Of a DNA stretch of 64,000 nucleotides, positions 55,261 to 63,239 are shown in pieces; position 1 is the first letter of the stretch, and each line of letters starts with the position of its first letter. This DNA is from Armatimonadota bacterium (GTDB taxonomy: Bacteria; Armatimonadota; UBA5829; DSUL01), in the NCBI GenBank assembly GCA_025998755.1, contig AP024674.1, positions 2,496,162 through 2,560,161 of the forward strand, written 5' to 3'. The translations under genes were made by a program, and so were the position numbers. The notes beneath the pieces were generated by a model. That model did not search any database and was not told the origin of the DNA. It saw only the letters and a program-made list of their open reading frames with translations.

Positions 55261-55269
55261 GGTGATTAC

Positions 55270-55275
55270 ATTATA
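55270..55275 (-). promoter_or_regulatory. -10 element of vapBC
   Basis: A perfect TATAAT ends 9 bases before the vapB ATG, which places the transcript start within about 3 bases of the start codon. No -35 with normal spacing was found (TTGACG is 23 bases upstream). Confidence 0.5.
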
Positions 55276-55377
55276 CCGCCTTCTTACATCACAACCATCG
55301 TCAACATCCAGGTTATGATGTCGCCTTGAGCCGCCAGCGTGATATCCGCCGCGTTCCTTAATAGCGGCTCGGACTCT

Positions 55378-56178
55378 CTAGAACGCCGAGTCCACTTCCC
55401 TGGCCGTTGCGTGGAACGACTTGGGAAAAGGAATCCCGTGAGCCTCCAGCCGGACAAAGCGGATTTCGCCGGGTTTGAGATTGCGGAAGACCTCACGCTC
55501 GCTCCCCACAAATTTCCCGGAAGCGTCGTGCCAGTCACACCGGACCTCCACATACGGCACCGTCGTGGGCCTGTAATTTTTCAACTTGGCGACAAACACA
55601 GCTGTTCCGAACGCCGGCGTCTTGCCCGTCCTCGTCTTGTAATACTCCGTCCACCCGTTCTTGTCTGAGAGGACAAGCCCGAAACCGGGCGAGTGCCGCG
55701 CGCCATGTCTTTTCAACGACTCGACTGCTGCCGTGTTATTCATGCGCACAGCCCAATCCAGTGGAGTGTTGCCCAGACGGCACAACCGATTGACATTGGC
55801 ACCGTGTGAAATAAGCAGGTCTACGATCCGGGGATCGCTCGCGAAGAACAAAGGGGTGATTCCGAGCACATTTTCTTCATCAGCAGGGTAGCCTGCATCC
55901 AGTAGCGCTTCCACGACCTCCGGAGTGCTAGAAAAAGCCGCACAAAATAGAGGAAGCCTGACTTGACCTTTCGGTAGCTCGGTGATCGGCCCAGGCAGCC
56001 GGGCCAGGGCGCTGCGTACCTTTTGTAAGTCGTTGCTCCGGATCGCTGCATAGAGGTCCTCTGCCGGTCCCGCCCAGCAGGCTGCAGCCAGATACGCAAG
56101 CGCGGCCGCCGCGATGCCCAGCCCGATGAGAACCCTCTTTGCCCTGAATCGGAAAGCTTTATTCTGACCAGTCATCAT
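55378..56178 (-). CDS. Membrane-anchored or secreted ankyrin-repeat protein
   Basis: 266 residues. A basic start and hydrophobic segment (about 15-36, VLIGLGIAAAALAYLAAACW) is followed by three to four ankyrin repeats (about 40-150: EDLYAAIRSNDLQKVRSALA, VVEALLDAGYPADEENVLGI, RIVDLLISHGANVNRL, NTPLDWAVRMNNTAAVESLK). A beta-rich C-terminal domain (about 165-266) has no family I recognise. The ankyrin part probably binds a protein. It stands alone. Confidence 0.8.
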   Translation of the reverse strand: MMTGQNKAFRFRAKRVLIGLGIAAAALAYLAAACWAGPAEDLYAAIRSNDLQKVRSALARLPGPITELPKGQVRLPLFCAAFSSTPEVVEALLDAGYPADEENVLGITPLFFASDPRIVDLLISHGANVNRLCRLGNTPLDWAVRMNNTAAVESLKRHGARHSPGFGLVLSDKNGWTEYYKTRTGKTPAFGTAVFVAKLKNYRPTTVPYVEVRCDWHDASGKFVGSEREVFRNLKPGEIRFVRLEAHGIPFPKSFHATAREVDSAF

Positions 56179-56367
56179 TCTGCATCCCCCTTTTCTGGAA
56201 TCTGACCGCAGTCATAATAGGGCACCGCCCTGTCAGTTCCTGTCAGGGCGAACTGCACGATCCAAAAGAGATGGGAGGCAGGGGAGGAACAGGGAGGATA
56301 TTCGTCCAATGATACCATCAATCGCGCTCCACTCCGCCGGACCAGCGTGATTGAGGAGGACATCCCG
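56179..56367. other. Divergent region with direct repeats
   Basis: 189 bases. CCTGTCAG-TT-CCTGTCAG (about 56230-56247) is a direct repeat that also lies within a hairpin-forming CGCCCTG/CAGGGCG pair. GAGGAGG at 56353-56359 is the ribosome site of the downstream lipoprotein gene. Confidence 0.4.
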
Positions 56368-58383
56368 ATGCTCAATAGAGTGCTCGCTGCCGTAATCTGC
56401 GCTCCGCTCGCCTTTCTGGCCGCGGGGTGCGCCGCCCAGTCCATCAGCGTCCCTCAGGATGAAGCTCGCCTCTGGATCTGCCACACCGTGCCACTCCCGA
56501 AGGAGATCATCATCCGGGAGAAGGTATCCGTTCCTGTGGACGCAGTGGCTGTGCACGTCCCGGCAGGCGCGGGCGATGTGGTCCTGACGGCAGTCGAAAG
56601 CCTGAAACAGACCCTTGGAACAGCCGGGAAGCCGGACCCTGCGAACCCGGCCTTCACCATCAACCTGCAGCTGGGAGGGCCGTCAGCCGAACCGCTCAAG
56701 AGCCTGAAAAACGCGGGACAGGCCTGCCGGATCACTCCCGCCCCGTCAAAGGATGCTCTCATCATCACGGCGCTCCAGCCAATCGGTCTGCGCTACGGGC
56801 TCGTCACCCTCAATCAGCTTCTGCGGCCGCGCGTCCGCGGCTCCCTGGTGGAGATCCCGCTCGTCGAGATGACAGACTGGCCGGACATGGCCGACCGCGG
56901 ACTCTGGGGAACGGACAGCTTCCGGCAGATCCCCTGGATGGCCGAGCGGAAGATGAACATCGTGGAGCAGATCTCCAACATCGGAGTGCGCCCGGACGGC
57001 TCCACGTTCGGGAAGTACAAGGAGGGGCAGGATGCTCTTGTTGAGGTGGCTCCGAAGCTGGGAGTGAACTACGTGCCGGTGGTGCTGCACCTGGAGCAGG
57101 TCATCGGCAAGGGCGTGTCCGACGCCTATCCCCAGCTGGTGGCCAAGAACGGTGGCTCTCCCCGCAGTATGTGCTACTCGGAGCCCGCCGTGGCCGACGT
57201 CATCGGAGGCTGGATCGCTGATCTGGCCAGCCAGCCGGGCGTCCGCGAAGTGGACGTCTGGATGACCGAAAACATGGCGGGGGAGAAGGGCTGCCTGTGT
57301 CCGGGGTGCGCCGGTCAGGATCGCAACGTCCTTGAAATCCGCGCCATACTGGCCGGATGGGAGAAGGCGAAAAAGCGCGTCCCGGGTGTGGGACTGCGCA
57401 TCCTCACCAGCGAAGAGACGGAGGACAGCAACAGGAAGATCTTCGACGAGCTGCCCCTCGACGTCTTCATCTGGTACTATCACAGCCTCCTGACCTATAC
57501 CGCCAACAGCAGGCCCATGCTTCGCCCGTATCTTGCGGAATACGCGAAGAAAGGGCATCCCATCGGCGTCTGCCCCAACCTGGTCTACTCCATCCATTTC
57601 GCCCAACCGTGCACCGGCCCGCAGTTCGTCCATGCCCGCATGAGCGAGTTCCTTCAGAAGGGGATGAGCGGACTGCTGGGCTATGCCACCCCGCGCGTCA
57701 ACTACGGCCGATTCAACGTGGAGGCGGCGGCGGAGTGGGGATGGAACCTCAACGGACGCTCGCCGCGGGAGTTCGCATACTCTTGGGCGGTGCGCCAGGG
57801 ACTGCGGGATCCGGAGAAGTTCGCGGACTGGTGCGAGGTGGAGGGGCCGGTCAGCTGGGCGGTCAGCGGTTCCCACTGGGCTTCCGGCGAGAACCGCAAC
57901 GTGCCGGGCAAAGTGGCCAAGCGCCTGAAGGAGGGCACGCTGCCGGAGCTAGGCTTCGTGCTCTGGGACGCCTTCGCAAGCCCGTGGGGGGACATCAAAG
58001 GAGAGGCGCATTTGCAGAAGCTGCTGGCGGACTCCGCGAAGGCGGTCCAGATGTCGCGGGAGATGGGCATCCCCGAGTTCTACTATGAAAGCCTGGTATA
58101 CCGGGGGCATATGGAGGCCATCCAGGCTCTCTGGGAGCTGAGGAAGCTGGTCCGCAACGGCTCCATCCGCGAGCAGGACCGCGAGGCTGCAACCCGCTGG
58201 TTCCGCGCCTATATCAGGGGGCTGCAGCAGGTCGTGGACGTGCTGCCGCGCTGGGAGCGGCTGGTGCCGGGCCGCCCTGAGGAAGAGAAGGACTGGATGT
58301 TCACGGACCGGCCCGTCGAGACCGCGCGGCGGATGATCGAGGAGATGCGGGAGGTAGCCCGGGAGATGGGCATCCGGCTCTGA
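56368..58383 (+). CDS. Family-20-like glycoside hydrolase lipoprotein
   Basis: 671 residues. A lipoprotein signal peptide has the lipobox LAAGC (Cys near residue 21). The N-terminal alpha/beta domain (about 40-150: VLTAVESLKQTLGTAGKPD, ALIITALQPIGLRYGLVTLN) resembles the helper domain of GH20/GH84/GH67 enzymes. A barrel follows from about 160 (DWPDMADRGLWG, KMNIVEQIS). VDVWMTENMAG may supply catalytic acids; the Cys cluster CLCPGC behind it is unusual. It is probably an outer-membrane or periplasmic glycosidase. Family assignment is tentative. Confidence 0.68.
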   Translation: MLNRVLAAVICAPLAFLAAGCAAQSISVPQDEARLWICHTVPLPKEIIIREKVSVPVDAVAVHVPAGAGDVVLTAVESLKQTLGTAGKPDPANPAFTINLQLGGPSAEPLKSLKNAGQACRITPAPSKDALIITALQPIGLRYGLVTLNQLLRPRVRGSLVEIPLVEMTDWPDMADRGLWGTDSFRQIPWMAERKMNIVEQISNIGVRPDGSTFGKYKEGQDALVEVAPKLGVNYVPVVLHLEQVIGKGVSDAYPQLVAKNGGSPRSMCYSEPAVADVIGGWIADLASQPGVREVDVWMTENMAGEKGCLCPGCAGQDRNVLEIRAILAGWEKAKKRVPGVGLRILTSEETEDSNRKIFDELPLDVFIWYYHSLLTYTANSRPMLRPYLAEYAKKGHPIGVCPNLVYSIHFAQPCTGPQFVHARMSEFLQKGMSGLLGYATPRVNYGRFNVEAAAEWGWNLNGRSPREFAYSWAVRQGLRDPEKFADWCEVEGPVSWAVSGSHWASGENRNVPGKVAKRLKEGTLPELGFVLWDAFASPWGDIKGEAHLQKLLADSAKAVQMSREMGIPEFYYESLVYRGHMEAIQALWELRKLVRNGSIREQDREAATRWFRAYIRGLQQVVDVLPRWERLVPGRPEEEKDWMFTDRPVETARRMIEEMREVAREMGIRL

Positions 58384-58475
58384 GGCAGAGAGTTCTGCAG
58401 GAAAAGAAGCTCCGGATGAATCCGGAGCGGGGCGCCGCGCATCCAAGTCTGTGCAAGGAGGTCAACACAGACACG

Positions 58476-58897
58476 ATGTACGGCACTGCAAAAGAGTTTT
58501 TCGAAGCGCGACGGGACAACGCCCGCAAGACCCGGGATAACGCCCCGCAGGTGGCCAAAGCGTTCGCTCAGATGGAGCTCGCCCTGATGGCTGACGGGGC
58601 GCTCAGCGCGAAGACCAAGGAGCTGGTGGCTCTGGGCATCGCGGTCGCCGAACACTGCGTCCCTTGCATCCGGGCGCACATCGCCGCTGCGCTGGAGGCC
58701 GTCCGGATTCTGCCCGGGCTCGGAGCCGGAAAACAACTTGCATCCGGGCGCACATCGCCGCTGCGCTGGAGGAGGGCGCAAGCCGGGAGGAGATCCTGGA
58801 AGCGGCAGGCGTGGCGGTCGTCATGGCCGGAGGGCCGGCCTACATCCACATCCCTCTTGTGGTGGAAACGCTGGACGAGCTCAAGAAGGAGGAGTAG
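58476..58897 (+). pseudogene. AhpD/carboxymuconolactone decarboxylase-like gene broken by duplication
   Basis: The reading frame starting MYGTAKEFFEARRDNA runs through KTKELVALGIAVAEHCVPCI with the redox pair Cys-Val-Pro-Cys of AhpD-like proteins. A 74-base duplication with spacer then shifts the frame. Removing it would give an intact protein of about 115 residues ending EEILEAAGVAVVMAGGPAYI then HIPLVVETLDELKKEE. As it stands the protein loses its C-terminal half. It may be a genuine mutation, a reversible slippage state or an assembly error. AAGGAGG at 58455-58461 is 14 bases before the ATG. Confidence 0.78.
58663..58772 (+). repeat. 36-bp direct repeat with 38-bp spacer inside the AhpD-like gene
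   Basis: 58663-58698 and 58737-58772 are identical (start CTTGCATCCGGG, end CGCTGGAGG). The 38-base spacer is foreign to the gene and contains an inverted TCCGG/CCGGA pair. The 74-base offset shifts the frame by two. Confidence 0.93.
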
Positions 58898-58956
58898 CCC
58901 GCACGGAAGGCTGTTTTCTACCCTGGAAACAGATTTTTCGCCGGGAAGGGGAACTC

Positions 58957-58972
58957 TGGCACGATTCTTGCA
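58957..58972 (+). promoter_or_regulatory. Sigma-54 promoter
   Basis: TGGCACGATTCTTGCA matches the -24/-12 consensus YTGGCACG-N4-TTGCW at every defined base. An inverted repeat CTGTTT/AAACAG (58911-58916, 58927-58932) about 25 bases upstream could bind an activator. The predicted start is near 58983. Confidence 0.85.
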
Positions 58973-58982
58973 GTCATTAAAA

Positions 58983-59058
58983 GCGGAAACCCTATCATCT
59001 TTTCTCCTTCTGTCACCATAGTTTGACTTACCCGCCGCCCAAGCGGCGGGTCTTTTTT
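58983..59058 (+). ncRNA. Candidate sigma-54-dependent small RNA
   Basis: From the predicted start to the terminator T-run is about 76 nucleotides. No start codon or frame is seen. The 5' half is pyrimidine-rich and looks unpaired; UUUUCUCCUUCU is complementary to Shine-Dalgarno sequences such as AGAAGGAG. The 3' end is a strong intrinsic terminator. This is the build of a trans-acting small RNA that blocks ribosome binding. It lies between the broken AhpD-like gene and the polymerase gene. Confidence 0.7.
59030..59058 (+). terminator. Strong intrinsic terminator of the small RNA
   Basis: ACCCGCCGC-CCAA-GCGGCGGGT is a 9-bp perfect stem (59030-59038 with 59043-59051) followed by CTTTTTTC. Confidence 0.92.
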
Positions 59059-59123
59059 CTTCCGGCCGGTCTCACCACCAGGCCGGGTTAGCCACCGCCT
59101 CTCCGGAGCTCCATCTCTCCCTA

Positions 59124-59166
59124 CGTTGGTCGAGTAGCGCGGCGTCAGCCGCGCGTATCGAGACCA
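59124..59166. repeat. REP-like palindrome, unit 1
   Basis: A core stem GCGCGGC-GTCA-GCCGCGC is flanked by partly paired TGGTCGAGTA and TATCGAGACCA. It lies between convergent genes, the usual site of REP elements. Confidence 0.6.
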
Positions 59167-59180
59167 CTCCGCCTGCCCTT

Positions 59181-59223
59181 GGTGGTTTCGACTCGTCCGG
59201 CTGCGCCGGACGGCTCAACCACC
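59181..59223. repeat. REP-like palindrome, unit 2
   Basis: Outer arms GGTGGTT and AACCACC enclose an inner 8-bp stem CGTCCGGC-TGC-GCCGGACG. It resembles palindromes scattered in GC-rich genomes. Together with unit 1 it forms a two-unit element. Confidence 0.65.
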
Positions 59224-59251
59224 GTAGAAGGGCATTCGGGAAAAGGAGACT

Positions 59252-61510
59252 CTAGGAAGACCCGGCTCCAGGGAAGCACTCCTGTTCCGGTCCGCCGTCC
59301 GGGCCGAAGAGATCCAGAGATTGCTGACCGCGGGCGGCAGAACGGGAAGATCGCGGTGGAGGGCAGAGGCGGTCCAGATCTTCCCCCAGGGCAGGCTCAA
59401 GCCGGCAGGCGAAGCGATACAGTTTCTCCTTCAGATACTCCCGGTCCTCGTCGCCGGCATAGTCTTCGATGCGCGCAAGCGTCCCGTCCACGCGGCGGTA
59501 AAGCAGCAGGTAGTCCCCCTGGGAGGCTCCCTCCAGGGCGTCTGCAGCCCTCTGGAGAGAACGGCCCTGCAGGGCCTTGGCCGTGACACGCTCCCGCCTG
59601 CAGAACTCCCGGGACTGCAGCCGTCCCTCCTCGATACGCCGCATATAGTCCCGGTAGAGCTCTCCCACCTCTTCTTTGCGCCCCTCCGCGATCAGGTCCA
59701 CAGACCGCGCCAAAAACTCCTGCCCGAAGCGCTCGTCTGCGCGTGACCGGAGGGCAGCTCCCTTGAAGACCTTCGCGCCGTCGTATCCGAACAGGACATA
59801 GTTCTTGACCTTCAGGGAGATCATCGCCCGCCAGCGCCCGTCGTGCGCCAGATGGATGCCTTCAGGCAGCCGCTCAGAGACGCGCCGGATGAGATCCTCT
59901 TCCTCCTCCAGGGTCTCAACGCCCGGCGGCGGCTGAAAATAGACCCCGTCCGTGTCCACCTCGACGACGTTTCCGCCCAGCTGCTCGATCTCCCGAACCA
60001 CCTGCTGCACGAGCTCCTGGCCTCCCCGCGTCACACGCTCCGCCGCGTCTGGATCATTGAAGAAAAACGCAGCGCCCAGATACCCGTAGAACGAGTTGAT
60101 GAGGATCTTGTAGGACGCCTGAAGCGAATCCCAGTAGGCGCGCTCCACGCCGCCAGTGGACGCTTTGCGGGCCTTCGCGTCCAGCCGGCGCGCGGTCAGC
60201 TCCCGCAGCATCGGCAGGAAGGCTCCCAGCCGGTCCGATGACGGCGCTATCTCCCGGGCCAGCATCAGACTGGGATACAGACTCTCCACATCCGCTTTCA
60301 CCACCCGCTCCACCAGGCCGGCTCGGCCCAGCTCGGTGTAGCCTCCCGGAACCGGACGGCCGGGCAAGGGCCGGGGTATGGCGTGCCCCCGGCGGAGATA
60401 TGCGCGAACCATCAGCAGATTAATCTTCTCGCCGGTGCCGCCTGTCGCAGAGGATTGGAACGAATCCGGCACCATCTGAGCCACGTAGAAATCCGGGGGA
60501 GTGACGATGGCGGACAGGCTGGCGGTCTCCTGCGCGTCCTGAAGGGCATAGCGCGCAACCGTCTCCGGATCCTCCTGCCAGAGGCGAGCCATGTCCCGCC
60601 GGTCCAGAACAAGGCGTCCCGGCTCCCGGACGCCCAGGTGAGCCGCGGCCTCCTTCAGCCCGTAGCTCGACATCTCGGAACGTCCAACGTCATAGCGCTG
60701 GACGGCAAGCAGAGTGTCCACGATGCTGCGCCCGAACACATACGCTGGTGTGAACGGACGGCTAATGCCTCCCATCGGGACGCTGCGCGACGAGGCAAAG
60801 CGCACCTCGGATCCGTCCCTGCCCCATGCCAGCGGCACACTCAGGGCTTCCGCGCGCCTTGCCAGATACGGCAGATCGAACCCGAAGATGTTGTGCCCCT
60901 CGATGATGTCCGGGTCTAGCTCCTTCACGAGCGCGTTCAGACGCTGCAGGATCTCCGCCTCGCTGCCGCGCACCGCCTCGTTGAAACCCCGGCTTCCGGT
61001 CACCGCGGCCATCAGAACGCGGGCATCCGGATCGTGAGGAGACAGGGAGGCCGTCTCGATGTCCACCTGCATCCGGACGGCGTCCTCGAAACGCATCCCC
61101 TTGAAGAAGGTCACACCGCTCCTGAGGAGGAACTGCCGCACAGGCGAGGGATAGGCGACAGCGTCGGTCCCGTGACGCACACCCTCGCGCTCCAGCGCGG
61201 ATCTGGCCTGCCGGAAGGACTCCAGATCCGGGAACTCGTGAAGCCAGAACAGGCCTTCTCCTTCCAGACGGCTTGAGCCGGTGGCTCCGGCGAGCGACGG
61301 CCGGTCCGTGACGATCCACGGACGGAAGGGGCGCTCCTCGCAGACGACCTGATCGCCGCGGCGCACATAAAGGATCGCACGGCATACTCCTCCCTGCGGC
61401 GCGTCGGCGACCTCGCACCCCACCACGCCTTCCAGGGGATCGGCTCCGTAGAGCAGCGCCTGAAGCTCTTCTGAATCAAGGTGGGATGAGTCTGACATTT
61501 CAGCACGCAT
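59252..61510 (-). CDS. Family B DNA polymerase
   Basis: 752 residues. 3'-5' exonuclease motifs: MQVDIETA (Exo I, about residue 150), HNIFGFDLPYL (Exo II), YALQDAQET (Exo III). Polymerase motifs: KADVESLYPSLM (A), LINSFYGYLG (B), EVDTDGVYF (C, about residue 518, with Gly replacing the usual Ser). It is a replicative-type or repair polymerase related to Pol II and archaeal PolB. Start is ATG 61510 or ATG 61498; neither has a ribosome binding site. The C terminus is low-complexity. No helicase or clamp gene is adjacent. Confidence 0.93.
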   Translation of the reverse strand: MRAEMSDSSHLDSEELQALLYGADPLEGVVGCEVADAPQGGVCRAILYVRRGDQVVCEERPFRPWIVTDRPSLAGATGSSRLEGEGLFWLHEFPDLESFRQARSALEREGVRHGTDAVAYPSPVRQFLLRSGVTFFKGMRFEDAVRMQVDIETASLSPHDPDARVLMAAVTGSRGFNEAVRGSEAEILQRLNALVKELDPDIIEGHNIFGFDLPYLARRAEALSVPLAWGRDGSEVRFASSRSVPMGGISRPFTPAYVFGRSIVDTLLAVQRYDVGRSEMSSYGLKEAAAHLGVREPGRLVLDRRDMARLWQEDPETVARYALQDAQETASLSAIVTPPDFYVAQMVPDSFQSSATGGTGEKINLLMVRAYLRRGHAIPRPLPGRPVPGGYTELGRAGLVERVVKADVESLYPSLMLAREIAPSSDRLGAFLPMLRELTARRLDAKARKASTGGVERAYWDSLQASYKILINSFYGYLGAAFFFNDPDAAERVTRGGQELVQQVVREIEQLGGNVVEVDTDGVYFQPPPGVETLEEEEDLIRRVSERLPEGIHLAHDGRWRAMISLKVKNYVLFGYDGAKVFKGAALRSRADERFGQEFLARSVDLIAEGRKEEVGELYRDYMRRIEEGRLQSREFCRRERVTAKALQGRSLQRAADALEGASQGDYLLLYRRVDGTLARIEDYAGDEDREYLKEKLYRFACRLEPALGEDLDRLCPPPRSSRSAARGQQSLDLFGPDGGPEQECFPGAGSS

Positions 61511-61839
61511 TATGCGGCAGAGAAAGATATAGCGCCCGGGCGTCTTGCAACAATGTCGCGACGCAATGGAACACGCCGGAAGGCTGAGTCGTTTTACTAA
61601 TGAGGACGGAAAGGCAACCGGAGGAGGACCGCTCTGGCAGCATCTCCCGGACAGGGAGCCGTTCTTCGGATAAGGACGGTGGGAAAGGAGAAGGGCCCCT
61701 TCTATGGGAAGGGGCTGCGGACGAAGAGCTACGGGCATCCGGGGCGCGAATAGCTATTATTTGTGGTCATCCTCAGGCATCCAGCACCCCTGCCCGAAGT
61801 CCGGAAGTCCGCCTTCAGTTCCGGCTGGAGGCGAGTGGA
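61511..61839 (+). promoter_or_regulatory. Structured leader upstream of the sigma factor gene
   Basis: 329 bases between divergent genes. It holds three hairpins: CTCCC-GGACA-GGGAG (61644-61658), CCGTTCTT-CGGAT-AAGGACGG (61659-61679, one G-U pair) and GCCCCTTC-TATGG-GAAGGGGC (61695-61715). The first two abut and could stack. TATTAT near 61755 is a possible -10. The frame is open through the region, but no family-like protein sequence is seen. GGAGG (61826-61830) precedes ATG 61840. Confidence 0.45.
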
Positions 61840-62724
61840 ATGGGAGCAAAAGCGCAGGCGGCCGACAGCCGGTGGAACCGCAAAGGTTTGCCGGCGCCGC
61901 ACGAAGCCGAATCCGTTGACGCGTATCTGGAGTCGGTGGGAAGGACGAGATTGCTCACGCGCGAGGAGGAGGTTCAACTCGCCCGGCGTGTGAGCCTTGG
62001 GGACGAGACGGCACGCCAGAGGCTGGTGGAAGCCAACCTCAGGCTTGTGGTCAGCGTCGCCCGCCACTACGCCCGATGCGGAATCCCTTTCAGCGACCTG
62101 ATCCAGGAAGGCAACATCGGCCTGATGCGGGCCGTGGAGGCTTATGACTGGAAGCGGGGCTTCCGCTTCAGCACTTACGCGGTCTCCTGGATCCGGCAGT
62201 CCATCGCGCGCGCGGTGGAGAAGCAGGCTCGCGCCATCCGGCTCCCGGCCTATGTCCTGCAGACGCTCAGGCGGCTGGCGCGTCTGCGGGAGGAGCTTGC
62301 CCAGGAGCTGGGACGTGAACCCTCCAACGACGAGCTCGCGGAGCGCAGCGGTTTCGCTCCGGAGCAGATCGCCCGGCTGATGAGCGCCCAGGAGCTGGTG
62401 CTCTCACTCGACGACTCCCCCGCCGACGGCGACGACCATCTCCCCATTGCAGAGACTATCCAGGGAGGCGAAGACCCGGCAGCCATCGCGCTTCAGACGG
62501 AATCGCTGGATGTGCTGGGGCGTCTTCTGGATGTGTTGAACGAAAAGGAGAGATCCGTCATCGAGCGTCGTTACGGGCTGGCGGGCAACCGCCGCATGAC
62601 TTTGCGCGAAGTGGGGGAGGTTCTGGAGCTCACGCGAGAGCGGGTGCGCCAGATCGAGATCAGGGCGCTGAACAAACTGCGCGCGGCGGCGGAACGGCAA
62701 CCGTTCCAGCCATATTATCATTGA
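61840..62724 (+). CDS. Group 2 sigma-70 family RNA polymerase sigma factor
   Basis: 294 residues. Region 1.2 ([20 protein letters not shown]), region 2 ([58 protein letters not shown]), region 3 and region 4 ([20 protein letters not shown]) are all present. Region 1.1 and the non-conserved insert of the primary sigma factor are missing, so it is a group 2 (RpoS/HrdB-like) alternative sigma. It recognises -10/-35 promoters. It is followed after 47 bases by a LuxR-type regulator. Confidence 0.9.
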   Translation: MGAKAQAADSRWNRKGLPAPHEAESVDAYLESVGRTRLLTREEEVQLARRVSLGDETARQRLVEANLRLVVSVARHYARCGIPFSDLIQEGNIGLMRAVEAYDWKRGFRFSTYAVSWIRQSIARAVEKQARAIRLPAYVLQTLRRLARLREELAQELGREPSNDELAERSGFAPEQIARLMSAQELVLSLDDSPADGDDHLPIAETIQGGEDPAAIALQTESLDVLGRLLDVLNEKERSVIERRYGLAGNRRMTLREVGEVLELTRERVRQIEIRALNKLRAAAERQPFQPYYH

Positions 62725-62771
62725 TCTCTTTCCAGTCTTTGCTTTTTCGGATCTGAACGGGCAAGGAAAAA

Positions 62772-63053
62772 ATGTCTAGCGAAGCTGAGGGAACCAAGAG
62801 CAGACCCGCCACGGAGGCTGCGGGCAAGAGGCAGGAAGCCCGGGAGCAGGGACCGGAGGCGTTGACCTCCCGGGAGATCGAGATTCTCAACCTGATCTTT
62901 TCCGGCCGCGCATCCAGCGAAGTGGCCGAGCTTCTGTGCGTTTCGAAGCGCACCATAGACTTCCATCTGGGAAAGGCCTATGCCAAGCTTGGCGTGCGCA
63001 ACAGGGTGCAGGCCTTCAAGAAGGCATCAGAACTTGGGATCATCCAGTCCTGA
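62772..63053 (+). CDS. Stand-alone LuxR-type helix-turn-helix protein
   Basis: 93 residues. A charged, likely unfolded N terminus (1-30) is followed by the GerE/LuxR HTH: LTSREIEILNLIFSGRASSE, VAELLCVSKRTIDFHLGKAY and AKLGVRNRVQAFKKA. It has no receiver domain, so activity would be set by abundance or a partner, as in GerE-like regulators. AAGGA precedes the ATG. It probably forms an operon with the sigma factor. Confidence 0.87.
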   Translation: MSSEAEGTKSRPATEAAGKRQEAREQGPEALTSREIEILNLIFSGRASSEVAELLCVSKRTIDFHLGKAYAKLGVRNRVQAFKKASELGIIQS

Positions 63054-63122
63054 CGTGTGAGGGGACTCACCTTTGCCAGGACGGAAGACGTGGTTCAATC
63101 TTGACGGACCGGTACGGGAAAA

Positions 63123-63153
63123 GGCCGGGGCTCTCAAGGAGCTCCGGCCATTC
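63123..63153 (+). terminator. Intrinsic terminator after the LuxR-type gene
   Basis: GGCCGGGGCTC (63123-63133) pairs with GAGCTCCGGCC (63139-63149) with one G-U pair, loop TCAAG, followed by ATTCCTTTT. Confidence 0.75.
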
Positions 63154-63180
63154 CTTTTGCGGAAGAAGACTGGTGTCGCG

Positions 63181-63220
63181 GGTCCGCCGGGCTGCCCTTC
63201 CAGAGAGCGTCCGGCGGACC
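63181..63220. terminator. Second hairpin between convergent genes
   Basis: GGTCCGCCGG (63181-63190) pairs perfectly with CCGGCGGACC (63211-63220) around a 20-base loop, 19 bases after the stop of the PEP-CTERM gene. It may serve that gene from the opposite side. Confidence 0.55.
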
Positions 63221-63239
63221 TTTGAGACCAAGGAAGGAA

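Noticed and set aside
58416-59021. 201-codon frame through the AhpD-like gene and the small RNA region
   Set aside because: After the duplication the frame is out of phase with the conserved protein and runs over the sigma-54 promoter; it is a frameshift product.
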